Positions 9,179-18,076 of a stretch of 64,000 bases of DNA are shown piece by piece. This stretch comes from Halochromatium sp. GTDB lineage: Bacteria > Pseudomonadota > Gammaproteobacteria > Chromatiales > Chromatiaceae. The notes below the pieces were generated by a model. It was given only the letters and a program-made list of their open reading frames with translations, was not told the origin of the DNA and made no database searches. The number at the start of each line of letters is the position of its first letter. Within the stretch, counting starts at the first letter, position 1. Both the position numbers and the translations under genes were made by a program. Where the stretch lies: NCBI GenBank assembly GCA_010912705.1, contig POWB01000003.1, positions 159,539 through 223,538 on the forward strand, read 5' to 3'.

Positions 9179-10792
9179 ATGCTTGCGCCTGCTATGGACC
9201 TGCTCAACGATCTCTTCCGCTCCCCGCCTTGGGAGGCTGTGCGCCTCGGCCTGCATCTGGCGTTTGGCTTGGCGCTGCTGTTTTGGCTTTGGCAGGCCTT
9301 TCAGCTACGGCATGCGGTGCCGCTGCGGCATCTGGCTAAGCCGCGCGCTTGGCTGCTGCCGGCGATTGTGCTGATCAGCCTAGCGTTGACCGCGATCCTC
9401 GCCTACCAGGCCACCTGGCAGCTCGGGGGCACGGCGCGACCCCAGTTCATCGCCTTCATGCAGTCGCATGATCGCCGCCAATTCAATCCCGCGCATTGGA
9501 TTCAGCGCGGCCGCATCCTCGACCAGCGTGGGCGGGTCTTGGCCGAGACCAGGAATCGTGATGGCGCTGCCGAGCGCATCTATCCCTATGGGTTGATCTT
9601 TGCGCATACGGTTGGCTATGCCGATGCGCGCTTTGGCCTCAACGGGGTGGAGGCGATGGCCAATCGTGCGCTGAATGGCTCGACGCTGGACAGCCTCGAT
9701 GATTGGAGTGAGCTTGGACGTCAGGTGCTGACTCAGAGCAAGCGCCCGCGCGGGCAGGATCTGGTGACCACCCTCGACGCCGAGCTGCAGCAGTTCGCAG
9801 TCGAGCAGATTGCAGCAGCAAAACCGGTGGGCCGGGGTGCAGTGGTGATGCTGCGTCCCGCGGACGGTGCGGTGTTGGTGATGGCGAGCGTGCCGGGCTT
9901 CGATCCCAATCAACTGCAACCGACGCTGTTCAGCGGCGGCGACCCAACGACACCGTTGCTGAACCGCGCCACTCAGGGTCAGTATCCACCGGGCTCGACC
10001 TTCAAGGTGATCCTGGCCGCGCAGGCGCTCGAAAACGGCTTCCGTGGTCGCCTGGATTGTCCGGCCGACGGCTATACCACCTCGAGTCGGTACCGGCCGA
10101 TCCGTGATCACGAGTATTACGAGGCGCGGCGCGCAGGTCGGTCTTGGGCGGGGCTAGGAGTGCTCGATCTGCCGACGGCACTGGCCAAGTCATCGAACGT
10201 CTTCTTCGCGCAGCTCGGTGTGCTCGGTGGTCATGCGGCACTGGCAAAGACTGGCGAGCGGCTGCGCTTCAATCAAGCGATCGAGTTTGTCGGCGGCCCT
10301 TCGGGAACCCTGCATCTACAATCCGCACAGCTCCGGCCAATCCCTGAGTCTGATCGCTATGGCTTAGCGCAGGCGTCGATCGGCCAGGGTCGTGTCACGG
10401 CGACGCCGGCCTACATGGCGATGGTCGCCGCAGCGATTGCCAATGAGGGGGTGGCGATGCGGCCACGCCTACTGCGCGATACCCAGCCCGAGACGCTCGC
10501 AAGGTTCATGAGCGCCGATACCGCGCGCAGGCTCCAAGCCATGCTCAGGCGCGCGGTCACCGCGGGCACCGGCAAAGGCATCGAGACCGCCGGGCTCGAG
10601 ATCGCCGGCAAGACCGGCACCGCCGAGAACCCGCAAGGCGCCTCACACAGCTGGTTCATCGGCTTCGCCCCGGCCTCGGCACCACGGCTCGCATTCGCCG
10701 TCTTGGTCGAGCACGGCGGCTATGGCTCGACGGTGGCTGCGCCGATCGCCCGTGATCTGCTGCTCAAAGCGGCTGAGCAAGGGTTGCTCTGA
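9179..10792 (+). CDS. Class B penicillin-binding protein (transpeptidase)
   Basis: This inner-membrane peptidoglycan transpeptidase has about 537 residues. Two hydrophobic segments lie at the N-terminus (LGLHLAFGLALLFWLWQAF and LLPAIVLISLALTAILAY). The transpeptidase domain has SxxK in PPGSTFK, SxN in LAKSSNVFF and KTGTAEN near residue 478. The pedestal domain is short, as in the small PbpA-type proteins paired with a SEDS partner. A SEDS gene lies 4 kb downstream on the same strand, and the two were probably once adjacent. Three starts are possible: TTG 9167, which has AGGGAAG in front, ATG 9179 and ATG 9194. Confidence 0.9.
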   Translation: MLAPAMDLLNDLFRSPPWEAVRLGLHLAFGLALLFWLWQAFQLRHAVPLRHLAKPRAWLLPAIVLISLALTAILAYQATWQLGGTARPQFIAFMQSHDRRQFNPAHWIQRGRILDQRGRVLAETRNRDGAAERIYPYGLIFAHTVGYADARFGLNGVEAMANRALNGSTLDSLDDWSELGRQVLTQSKRPRGQDLVTTLDAELQQFAVEQIAAAKPVGRGAVVMLRPADGAVLVMASVPGFDPNQLQPTLFSGGDPTTPLLNRATQGQYPPGSTFKVILAAQALENGFRGRLDCPADGYTTSSRYRPIRDHEYYEARRAGRSWAGLGVLDLPTALAKSSNVFFAQLGVLGGHAALAKTGERLRFNQAIEFVGGPSGTLHLQSAQLRPIPESDRYGLAQASIGQGRVTATPAYMAMVAAAIANEGVAMRPRLLRDTQPETLARFMSADTARRLQAMLRRAVTAGTGKGIETAGLEIAGKTGTAENPQGASHSWFIGFAPASAPRLAFAVLVEHGGYGSTVAAPIARDLLLKAAEQGLL

Positions 10793-10804
10793 GTCGCTTC
10801 TTAT

Positions 10805-10825
10805 AAAAAGGGGCCAGGCTCAATA
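10805..10825. repeat. Left arm of a 20-bp inverted repeat flanking the REP-type transposase
   Basis: The 20 bases aaaaggggccaggctcaata (10806-10825) recur as a perfect reverse complement at 11763-11782. The arm lies just upstream of the transposase start. Similar A-run plus GGGG(A/C)CAGG motifs often flank transposase genes of this family in proteobacteria, which is knowledge from memory. Confidence 0.85.
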
Positions 10826-10842
10826 TCTGCTATGCTGAACTG

Positions 10843-11586
10843 ATGCCACGCCGCCCACGCATCCATCTTGATGGTGTCCCGCTACATATTGTGCAGCGCG
10901 GGCATAATCGCAGTGCCTGTTTCTTTACCGATCAAGATCGCCAGTCGTATCTCAACTGGCTGCACGAGGCCTTGCAGCGCGAGCATTGCCAACTGCATGC
11001 TTATGTGCTGATGACGAACCATGTTCACCTGCTGATCACGCCGCAGCAAGCGGCATCGGTCTCGCGGGTGATCATCTCGGTGGGACGACGCTACGTGCAG
11101 GCCATCAATCGTGCCTATGGGCGCACGGGGACGCTCTGGGATAGCCGCTACAAGTCCTCGCTGGTGCAGACCCAGCGTTATTTGCTGCTGTGTCAGCGTT
11201 ACATCGAGCTCAATCCGGTGCGCGCTGGTCTTGTCTCCGACCCTGGTGACTATCCCTGGTCGAGCTATCGGGCCAACGCCCTCGGGCAGGCAAACGGGCT
11301 CCTGACAGCGCACGCCGAATATCTGGCCCTCGCGACCGATGAAGAGACACGACGCCTGCACTACCGCGGGTTATTTGGCAGCGAGATGGACGCGGAGCCG
11401 ATCACTGACCTGCGTCTAGCGCTCCAGCAGAATCAACCGATCGGTGACAGCCGCTTCTATGCTGAGATCGAAGCGATGACCGGTCAGCGTCGGGAGCTAA
11501 AGAAGCGTGGCCGTCCACGCCAGCGCGATACAGCTGCGATCGAAGCGCTTGTCGATGGCGAGGCCCAGCAAAGGCTTCCACTTTGA
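10843..11586 (+). CDS. REP-associated tyrosine transposase (Y1_Tnp / IS200-like, RAYT)
   Basis: This single-strand DNA transposase of the HUH/Y1 superfamily has 247 residues. The HUH motif lies in LMTNHVHLLITP and the catalytic tyrosine in the helix around QRYIELNPVRA. IVQRGHNR at the start and GTLWDSRYKS in the middle are typical of RAYT proteins. RAYTs act on short palindromic repeats rather than on classical IS ends. The basic C-terminus (KKRGRPRQR) may bind DNA. The gene sits inside a perfect 20-bp inverted repeat and separates a penicillin-binding protein gene from the downstream genes. Confidence 0.92.
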   Translation: MPRRPRIHLDGVPLHIVQRGHNRSACFFTDQDRQSYLNWLHEALQREHCQLHAYVLMTNHVHLLITPQQAASVSRVIISVGRRYVQAINRAYGRTGTLWDSRYKSSLVQTQRYLLLCQRYIELNPVRAGLVSDPGDYPWSSYRANALGQANGLLTAHAEYLALATDEETRRLHYRGLFGSEMDAEPITDLRLALQQNQPIGDSRFYAEIEAMTGQRRELKKRGRPRQRDTAAIEALVDGEAQQRLPL

Positions 11587-11618
11587 AAGATCGATTTGTT
11601 CAGGCGATTAAAGATAAT

Positions 11619-11671
11619 AACCACCGATGAACACCGAGAGAAATAGCGAGGATCTGTGTCCATCTGTGGTT
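11619..11671. repeat. Imperfect inverted repeat (19-bp arms)
   Basis: Arms 11619-11637 and 11653-11671 match at 16 of 19 positions as reverse complements, with a 15-base loop. The arm resembles the AACCACAGATGAACACAGA type of dispersed repeat seen in many proteobacterial genomes. It lies between the transposase stop and the right 20-bp arm. Confidence 0.7.
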
Positions 11672-11762
11672 CTGCTTGCAAGAGGCTGTTGTTGTCTCCT
11701 GATCCGTCAAGCTCTACGCCCTGTCGTGCAAGCGTTTTCGGCAATGGCCTAAGGCTGGTCCT

Positions 11763-11782
11763 TATTGAGCCTGGCCCCTTTT
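11763..11782. repeat. Right arm of the 20-bp inverted repeat
   Basis: This is an exact reverse complement of 10806-10825. The pair encloses 938 bases of transposase gene and flanks. The right arm ends 22 bases before the ATG of the RelE-UvrD-ankyrin gene, so the element was inserted immediately upstream of that gene and may provide or disrupt its promoter. Confidence 0.85.
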
Positions 11783-11804
11783 AGATGCTTTTAGATGAGC
11801 TCGC

Positions 11805-14660
11805 ATGAAGATTCTTACCTACCGCGGCCTAGATACTCACAGCATCCCTGGCTACGAGAAGCTTGTCGCCCACCTGAGCGCGGATGATTTTCGCTCCGCC
11901 GATGTGAAGAAGATCGGCGATAACCTGTATCGCGCGCGGCTTGATCGTAGCAATCGCTTGCTGTTCAGCCTCTATCGCCACGAGGGCGAGCGCTATGCGC
12001 TGGTGTTGGAGTACATCCCCCAGCACGCCTACGACAAATCCCGCTTTCTCGGCCGTGGCGCCCAGATCGATGAGGAGCGCATCCCCGCAGTGACCGCGGA
12101 GGCCGCTGACGAGGCGCCAGAGCTGCCCTACGTCAATCCGACCCTGCCGCGCTTCCATCTGCTCGACAAGGTGCTCTCGTTCGACGACGATCAGGAGCAG
12201 GTCTATCAGCAGCCGCCACCGCTAGTGATCATCGGCTCCGCCGGCAGCGGTAAGACCGCGCTGACGCTAGAGAAGATGAAGGATGCGCGCGGTGACATCC
12301 TCTATGTCACTCGCTCGGCCTTTCTGGTCCAGAACGCCCGCGAGCTGTACTACGCCAACGGCTGGGATAACGACGATCAGCAGGTCGACTTCCTCTCGTT
12401 TCGCGAGTACCTGGAGAGCATCCATGTGCCGGAGGGCAAGGAGATCACGCCGCGGGTGTTCGCCGGCTGGGCTGGGCGTCATCGTCTGCCCAAGGATCTG
12501 AAAGACAGCCACCAGCTGTTCGAGGAGTTTCAAGGCGCGATCACCGGCACTGACCCAGAATCCGCCTACCTCAGCCGCGAGGCCTATCTCGGCCTCGGCG
12601 TGAAGCAGTCGATCTATCCGCCTGAGGCCCGCGCCGGCGTCTACGACCTGTTCGAGAAGTATCTGCGCTTCCTCGATGAGGAGGGCTGGTTCGACACCAA
12701 TCTGATCAGCCACGCCTGGCTGCAACGAGTGCAGCCGCGCTACGACTTCGTCGTCGTCGACGAGGTGCAGGATCTGACCAACGTGCAGTTGCTGCTGATC
12801 CTGCGGTCGCTGCGCGACAGCAGCGGTTTCCTGCTCTGTGGTGATTCGAACCAGATCGTCCATCCCAACTTCTTCTCTTGGTCCAAGGTCAAGACGCTGT
12901 TCTGGCGCGAGCAGGCCGATGCGTCCAAGACGGCGACGGGCACTGAGCTGATCCGCATCCTCAACGCCAACTTCCGCAACTCGCCTCAGGTCACCGAGAT
13001 CGCCAACCGCTTGCTGCACATCAAGCACGCCCGCTTCGGCTCGGTCGACAAGGAGAGCAATTATCTGGTACGTAGCTGTGGTCCGGCGCGCGGCCGCGTC
13101 GGCCTGCTGCAGGATAGCGAGCAGATCAAACGCGATCTCGACCGGCGCACCGCCGCCTCGGCCCGCTTCGCCATCCTGGTCTTACACCCAGAGCAGAAGG
13201 CCGAGGTGCGCAAGCATTTTCGCACCCCCCTGGTGTTCTCGATCCACGAGGCCAAGGGTCTGGAATACGAGAACGTGCTGCTGTACGGCTTCCTCTCCAG
13301 CGAGGAGAAACGTTTTCGCGACATCGCCGGCCAGCTCAGCGAGGCCGATCTGCAGGGCGAGCTACGCTATGCCCGCAGTCGCGACAAGAGCGACAAGTCC
13401 TTAGAAATCTATAAGTTCTACATCAACGCGCTGTACGTGGCGGTGACCCGCGCGGTCAAGAACCTGTACCTGATCGAGCCGCGGCCGAAACAGCAGCTGC
13501 TCGCCCTGCTCGGGCTGACCGAGATCCACGAGGGCGTCGACGATATCGAAGAACAGACCTCGAGCCTGGAGGAATGGCGCAAAGAGGCCCATCGCCTCGA
13601 GCTGCAGGGCAAGGACGAGCAGGCCGCGGACATCCGCGAGCAGATCCTCAAGCAGCGCGAGGTGCCCTGGACCGTGCTGCGCGGTGAGGCGCTAGCGGAG
13701 TTGGAACAGAAGGCGCTTGAGCAGGGCGAGAAGAAGGCCGGCATCGGGCTGATGGAGTATGCGCTGGTCTATCGCGACCAACGCCTGATGAATCGACTGA
13801 TCCAGCAAGGCTTGAAGGCCGCCAAGCAGCCAGACAAGGCCCTCTCGATGTTGGAGAAGAAGCACTTCTTCAACTACGGGCTCAAGCATGCCACCGGCGT
13901 GCTACGCGAGGTGGATCAATACGGCGTCGACTTTCGTAACATCTTTGGCCAGACCCCCTTGATGATCGCTAGCCGCACCGGCAATGCTGAGCTGATCGAG
14001 CTGCTGCTGGACCGCGACGCCGACACCAGTCTGGTCGACGGCAATGGGCTGAACGCCTTTCAGATCGCCCTGGACCGCGCCTGCGCCGATGAACGCTTCG
14101 CGCGCACCAAGCTGCCGGCGGTGTTCGAGCGCCTGGCACCACCCAGCATCGACATCCAGGTCGACGCCCGCCTGATCAAGCTCGATCGGCGAATTATGGA
14201 GTATCTGATGCTCTGCATCGCCATGGTGCTGTTCTACCAGCGCCTCGGCGAGCGTTGGGCGCAGCGACGTCACCTACTGTCAGCGCCCGATTTCGTCGAT
14301 GTGCTGGAGCATTTTCCGGAATCCATTGTCCCCGTGCGGCGCAAGAAGCGGCCTTACATCTCCTCGATTTTGTCGAAGAACGAGATCAATCGCGATGCGC
14401 CCTACAATCGCAAGCTGTTTCAGCGCTGGAAGCAGGGGCATTATCTGCTCAACCCGCAGCTCTCGCTGCGCATTGAAGGCCAGTGGTGCCGCATCTATGA
14501 ACTGCTACAGCCGCAACGACTCGCAGCGCAGTTGCGTGATCCGGTTCGCTGGGGCAGCCATGTCTGGGATCCCAACGAAGACACAGAACGGGCCATGGAG
14601 CAGCTGCGAGCGAGGTTGAAAGCGCTCAATGAGGGTGCCGATTTGACGAAGCTGCATTGA
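11805..14660 (+). CDS. RelE-like / UvrD-like SF1 helicase / ankyrin-repeat fusion protein
   Basis: This large protein has 951 residues. Residues 1-85 resemble a RelE/ParE-fold toxin domain (NLYRARLDRSNRLLFSLYR, ALVLEYIPQHAYDKSRFL). The SF1 helicase core has Walker A IGSAGSGKTAL near 143-151, Walker B FVVVDEVQDL near 315-323, an ILNANFRNSPQVTEIANRL motif IV region and YVAVTRAVKNLYLIE as motif VI. A helical linker follows. About residues 705-770 form at least two ankyrin repeats (GQTPLMIASRTGNAELIELL, then DGNGLNAFQIALDRA). No membrane segment is obvious. The function is unknown. UvrD-like proteins with RelE domains are often found in mobile or defence contexts, so an anti-phage or toxin-like role is possible but not shown. 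Confidence 0.8.
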   Translation: MKILTYRGLDTHSIPGYEKLVAHLSADDFRSADVKKIGDNLYRARLDRSNRLLFSLYRHEGERYALVLEYIPQHAYDKSRFLGRGAQIDEERIPAVTAEAADEAPELPYVNPTLPRFHLLDKVLSFDDDQEQVYQQPPPLVIIGSAGSGKTALTLEKMKDARGDILYVTRSAFLVQNARELYYANGWDNDDQQVDFLSFREYLESIHVPEGKEITPRVFAGWAGRHRLPKDLKDSHQLFEEFQGAITGTDPESAYLSREAYLGLGVKQSIYPPEARAGVYDLFEKYLRFLDEEGWFDTNLISHAWLQRVQPRYDFVVVDEVQDLTNVQLLLILRSLRDSSGFLLCGDSNQIVHPNFFSWSKVKTLFWREQADASKTATGTELIRILNANFRNSPQVTEIANRLLHIKHARFGSVDKESNYLVRSCGPARGRVGLLQDSEQIKRDLDRRTAASARFAILVLHPEQKAEVRKHFRTPLVFSIHEAKGLEYENVLLYGFLSSEEKRFRDIAGQLSEADLQGELRYARSRDKSDKSLEIYKFYINALYVAVTRAVKNLYLIEPRPKQQLLALLGLTEIHEGVDDIEEQTSSLEEWRKEAHRLELQGKDEQAADIREQILKQREVPWTVLRGEALAELEQKALEQGEKKAGIGLMEYALVYRDQRLMNRLIQQGLKAAKQPDKALSMLEKKHFFNYGLKHATGVLREVDQYGVDFRNIFGQTPLMIASRTGNAELIELLLDRDADTSLVDGNGLNAFQIALDRACADERFARTKLPAVFERLAPPSIDIQVDARLIKLDRRIMEYLMLCIAMVLFYQRLGERWAQRRHLLSAPDFVDVLEHFPESIVPVRRKKRPYISSILSKNEINRDAPYNRKLFQRWKQGHYLLNPQLSLRIEGQWCRIYELLQPQRLAAQLRDPVRWGSHVWDPNEDTERAMEQLRARLKALNEGADLTKLH

Positions 14661-14736
14661 ACGGATACTGCGCCGCCTGCGGGCACCATGGCAGGGTCCA
14701 CACCGGCCTGGTTCTCCTGGTTCTGATGAGCTAGCC

Positions 14737-16113
14737 ATGGCCGCTCGTGGTAAACCAATCAGTCTCGGGGATTACTGGCAGCTGCGCGCACCTGAGCGAC
14801 GATTGCTGCTCTGGTCGCTGCTGATTGCGCTGCTGGGCTATCTGATGTTGCTCGGCGCCGGGCCAAAGGATGGGCTGGACTTGCAGCTCAGCGCCTTGAT
14901 CCCCTTTCTGGTCTACCTGGGTGCCTTCCTCAGCGCCCATCTGTTGATGGTGCTCGCGCGCTTCCGTGGCGATCAACTGCTGCTGCCGTTGGCGGCGCTG
15001 CTGAGCGCGATCGGCCTGATCGCACAGTCACGTACCGGTGTCTTTGCCTCGCCATCGCCTGGCTTGGAAAAGCTGATCCTGGTGCCGCTCGGCGTCGCCT
15101 TGATGCTGAGCATCGCCATCGCCGGCCGCACTGGGCGCTATCATCTCGCAGCGCGCGCGACCTGGCTCTGGGCTGGGCTCTCACTGCTGCTGATCGCGTT
15201 GGTGCTGGTGACCGGCCAACGCTATCGCGGCGCCGTCTACGGGCTGGGTTTTATCACCCCGACCGAGCTGCTGAAGCTGACCATGGTGCTGTTCACCGCG
15301 GCCTTTATCAATCGCCATCTCAAGCCGCTCAGTCGCTGGCCTGGTCTGCTGCCACCGCTGCGAGCGCTCTGGCCGCTGCTGCTGGTCTGGGGGCTGCTGC
15401 TGGCGATGCTACTGCTGCAGCGCGACCTTGGGCTGGTGCTGATCCTGGGGTTGACGCTGCTCGCGGTCTTGGCCGCTGGCACCCGCCATCCTGGTTATCT
15501 GCTCTACGGCTTGACGCTAGCGGGTGCGGCGGGCGCCGCGCTGATCAGCTTGTTCACTCACGGCCAGCGCCGCATTGATGTCTGGCTGAACCCCTTCTCC
15601 GATCCGACCGGCGCCGGTTGGCAGGTCTTGCAAGGTCTGTCTGGGATGTATGCGGGCGGACTCTGGGGCGAGGGCTTTAGCGAGGCACGTCCACGCTATA
15701 CGCCGATTGCCGAGTCAGACCTGATCTATGCGGTCTGGGCCGAAGAGCTGGGCTTCGTTGGCAGTCTGCTGTTGCTGCTGCTGTTTGCGGTGCTGATGGC
15801 GCGTCTGTTGACCCTGGCGGCACGCGCGCGCACCCCTTTCGGGCTGATGGCGGCAACCGGCGTGGCGACCGTGTTGAGTGTGCAGACCTTGCTCAATATC
15901 GGCGGCGTCACCAAGGCCCTGCCGCTCACCGGGATTACGCTGCCGCTGATCAGCCATGGCGGCAGCAGCCTGCTGACGGTCTTTGCCAGCCTCGGCCTGG
16001 TGTTCGCGATCTCCGATGGTGAGCCGGTCAAGTCGCGGGCGAAGACTTCGCCGCCACAGCCAAAGACTGCAAGGTCGAGCCGAGCCAAACCGACTGGCAA
16101 GCGCTCTAGTTAG
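14737..16113 (+). CDS. SEDS-family protein (FtsW/RodA/SpoVE), putative lipid II polymerase
   Basis: This polytopic inner-membrane glycosyltransferase of 458 residues has about ten hydrophobic segments. Signature segments are ITPTELLKLTMVLFTAAF, LLLQRDLGLVLILGLTLLAV (with the catalytic-type Asp), a WQVLQGLSGMYAGGLWGEG loop, AESDLIYAVWAEELGFVG and LPLTGITLPLISHGGSSLL. The basic, Ser/Pro-rich tail is cytoplasmic. It is likely the partner of the penicillin-binding protein at 9.2 kb, now separated from it by about 4 kb. It is not in a dcw or mreB context, so it is probably an extra SEDS-PBP pair rather than the main FtsW or RodA. Confidence 0.9.
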   Translation: MAARGKPISLGDYWQLRAPERRLLLWSLLIALLGYLMLLGAGPKDGLDLQLSALIPFLVYLGAFLSAHLLMVLARFRGDQLLLPLAALLSAIGLIAQSRTGVFASPSPGLEKLILVPLGVALMLSIAIAGRTGRYHLAARATWLWAGLSLLLIALVLVTGQRYRGAVYGLGFITPTELLKLTMVLFTAAFINRHLKPLSRWPGLLPPLRALWPLLLVWGLLLAMLLLQRDLGLVLILGLTLLAVLAAGTRHPGYLLYGLTLAGAAGAALISLFTHGQRRIDVWLNPFSDPTGAGWQVLQGLSGMYAGGLWGEGFSEARPRYTPIAESDLIYAVWAEELGFVGSLLLLLLFAVLMARLLTLAARARTPFGLMAATGVATVLSVQTLLNIGGVTKALPLTGITLPLISHGGSSLLTVFASLGLVFAISDGEPVKSRAKTSPPQPKTARSSRAKPTGKRSS

Positions 16114-16254
16114 TCACCGCCATCAATGATGCCGCCGACGTCACCGGTAGACAGAGGGTTGCCACTAGTTGGCCCAGGGAACGCTGGGGTGCGGCCTCCG
16201 TATAATATCAATCAGATGGTGCCATGTCGCTTAGACGACACAAGAAAAAGAGAT

Positions 16255-16399
16255 CTCGCGCAGAGACGCAAAGGCGCAGAGAAGAGAAGAAGAGAAGAAG
16301 AGAAGAAGAGAAGAAGAGAAGAAGAGAAGGACAAGAGAAGCGCACTGGGAGCATCGAGTAAGTTCTTTCTTCCTTTGCGCCTCTGCGTCTCTGCGCGAG
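16255..16399. repeat. Long inverted repeat enclosing an 8-bp tandem purine repeat
   Basis: Arms 16255-16280 and 16374-16399 are reverse complements at 24 of 26 positions (core CGCGCAGAGACGCA). Between them, 16281-16328 is six perfect copies of gaagagaa. Repeats with CGCAGAGACGCA-like arms are dispersed in many bacterial genomes. It occupies the otherwise empty 420 bases between the SEDS gene and the DUF1640 gene. I see no coding potential there. Confidence 0.85.
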
Positions 16400-16534
16400 C
16401 CTCTTCTTGCCCCGTCATAACATCACGCGACATCATATCGAGGCCGCACCCGAAGGCTGGTAGGTTGACATGCTTGACTTGCTGGGTGTCGGCGCCGATA
16501 GTGGTTTGAAAAGCAACATTGATTGGTGACCTTG

Positions 16535-16798
16535 ATGTCGGCTGTGACCTTCGACACCCTAAGATTTTTCGAGCGCTTGAAAGCTGCTGGTGTGTCGGAG
16601 CAGCATGCATTGGCAATGGCCGAAGCACAGAAAGAGGCTTTCAGCGATGCCTTAGCTGGCTCGTTTGCAACGAAGTCTGATATCGCCCGCGTAGAAGCAG
16701 ACTTGACCGATATCAAGGCGGAACAAAAGATCATGCGTTGGATGCTCGGCTTCTTGCTGGCCGGCATGGCCGCTCTATTAATCAAGGCATTTGCTTAG
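16535..16798 (+). CDS. DUF1640-like small coiled-coil membrane protein
   Basis: This protein of 87 residues has a helical N-terminal half with LKAAGVSEQHALAMAEAQKEA. A short coiled-coil region follows (ATKSDIARVEADLTDIKAEQ), and one C-terminal membrane helix ends the protein (WMLGFLLAGMAALLIKAFA). This is the layout of DUF1640/CCDC90-like proteins, whose role in bacteria is not known. The ATG at 16535 is preferred over upstream TTG/GTG codons because the conserved SAVTFDTLRFFERLKAAG begins there. It converges on hisC. Confidence 0.75.
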   Translation: MSAVTFDTLRFFERLKAAGVSEQHALAMAEAQKEAFSDALAGSFATKSDIARVEADLTDIKAEQKIMRWMLGFLLAGMAALLIKAFA

Positions 16799-16881
16799 TA
16801 ATTGTCCAGCAAGAGTTTCCTGATGAGAGCGCCACTGTTCGGCGAGCATCGGGAAGTAGAAAAGAACGGCCCGCTGACAAG

Positions 16882-18036
16882 TCATCCCTCTGACGAGCTG
16901 CAGTCGCCATCGAGCAGCGCAGCAAGGGCGTCGATGAGGGCGCTGTTCTCGTCTGGCGTGCCGACGGTGATACGGAGGCAGTCGGCGAGCATTGGATGGG
17001 CGCCGTGGAGGTTCTTGATCAGGATATTGCGCTGGCGCAGGCCGTTGAAGAGCGCGCTTGCATGGCCTGGCTGGGTGCGAACCAGGATGAAGTTGGCATC
17101 GCTGGGGAACGGGTGGAGTCGGCCTTGGCCGCCGTCGAGCTCAGTGAGTGCGTTCGCAAGCTGCGTGCGTTCGCTGCGGATCGCCTCGGTCTGTGCATCC
17201 AAGACAGGGCGATGCTCAAGTGCGAAGGTGGCACTGGCTTGGCTGAGGACGTTGATGTTGTAGGGCAGCCTCACTTTATCGATCTGCTCGATCCAGTCCG
17301 CTGGGCCGGCGAGATAGCCGAGCCGCAATCCGGCGAGCCCCATCTTTGAGACTGTGCGCATCACCAGCAGATTTGGCCACTCGCCGAGCCGTGGCAGGAA
17401 GCTGGCATCGGTGAAGGGCGCATAGGCCTCATCGACGATGACCAGTCCCGGGCTGGCGGCGATGATCTGCTCGATGGCTGCCGCGTCGAAGAGGTTGCCG
17501 GTCGGGTTGTTCGGATAGGCGATGAAGGTCAGCAGCGGCTGGTGGCGCTCGATGGCGGCTAGGGTCGCATTCAGATCGAGTGAGAAATCGCTGGCGTTGA
17601 GGTTGACACCGACATACTCAAGCCCAGCGAAGAGGCCGATCATCCGGTACATCACGAAGCCGGGATCGAGTGAGAGCAAGGCCGGGCGTCTGGGGACATC
17701 ATCGTCGCCTGCGTCTCGGCCCGTGCCCGGTGCGGCCACGGCAAGTGCTAGCATCTGGATCAGCTCGTCAGAGCCATTGCCGAGCAGCAGGTCCATGCCG
17801 TCGGGCACCTTCATCGTCTCACGCAGCCTCGCCTGCAGCGCGCGCGCGCGCGGATCCGGATAACGGTTCAGCTCGGCCTCGCGCAATGCCTCGAGCCAGT
17901 CGTCGCAGAGCGATTCTGGCCAGGGATGCGGATTCTCCATCGCGTCGAGCTTGATCATGCCGGTGGCGTCCGGCACATGATAAGCCGTGAGTGCCCGAAT
18001 CTCCGGGCGGATCAGCTGCTCGATCAGGCTATTCAT
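16882..18036 (-). CDS. hisC: Histidinol-phosphate aminotransferase
   Basis: HisC is the PLP-dependent aminotransferase that converts imidazole acetol-phosphate to histidinol phosphate. The sequence shows GNGSDELIQML, AYPNNPTGNLFD, VIVDEAYAPF, the PLP lysine in TVSKMGLAGLRLGY and the C-terminal RITVGTPDENSALIDAL. Length is about 384 residues from MNSLIEQLIRPE, which is normal. A longer reading starting at 18117 would overlap hisD and adds a non-conserved leader, so it was not chosen. It follows hisD by 40 bases in a hisG-hisD-hisC order. Confidence 0.95.
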   Translation of the reverse strand: MNSLIEQLIRPEIRALTAYHVPDATGMIKLDAMENPHPWPESLCDDWLEALREAELNRYPDPRARALQARLRETMKVPDGMDLLLGNGSDELIQMLALAVAAPGTGRDAGDDDVPRRPALLSLDPGFVMYRMIGLFAGLEYVGVNLNASDFSLDLNATLAAIERHQPLLTFIAYPNNPTGNLFDAAAIEQIIAASPGLVIVDEAYAPFTDASFLPRLGEWPNLLVMRTVSKMGLAGLRLGYLAGPADWIEQIDKVRLPYNINVLSQASATFALEHRPVLDAQTEAIRSERTQLANALTELDGGQGRLHPFPSDANFILVRTQPGHASALFNGLRQRNILIKNLHGAHPMLADCLRITVGTPDENSALIDALAALLDGDCSSSEG

Positions 18037-18076
18037 GGCACTTAGCCGCATTGTCCTGCAGAAACGGGTGGAAAGA

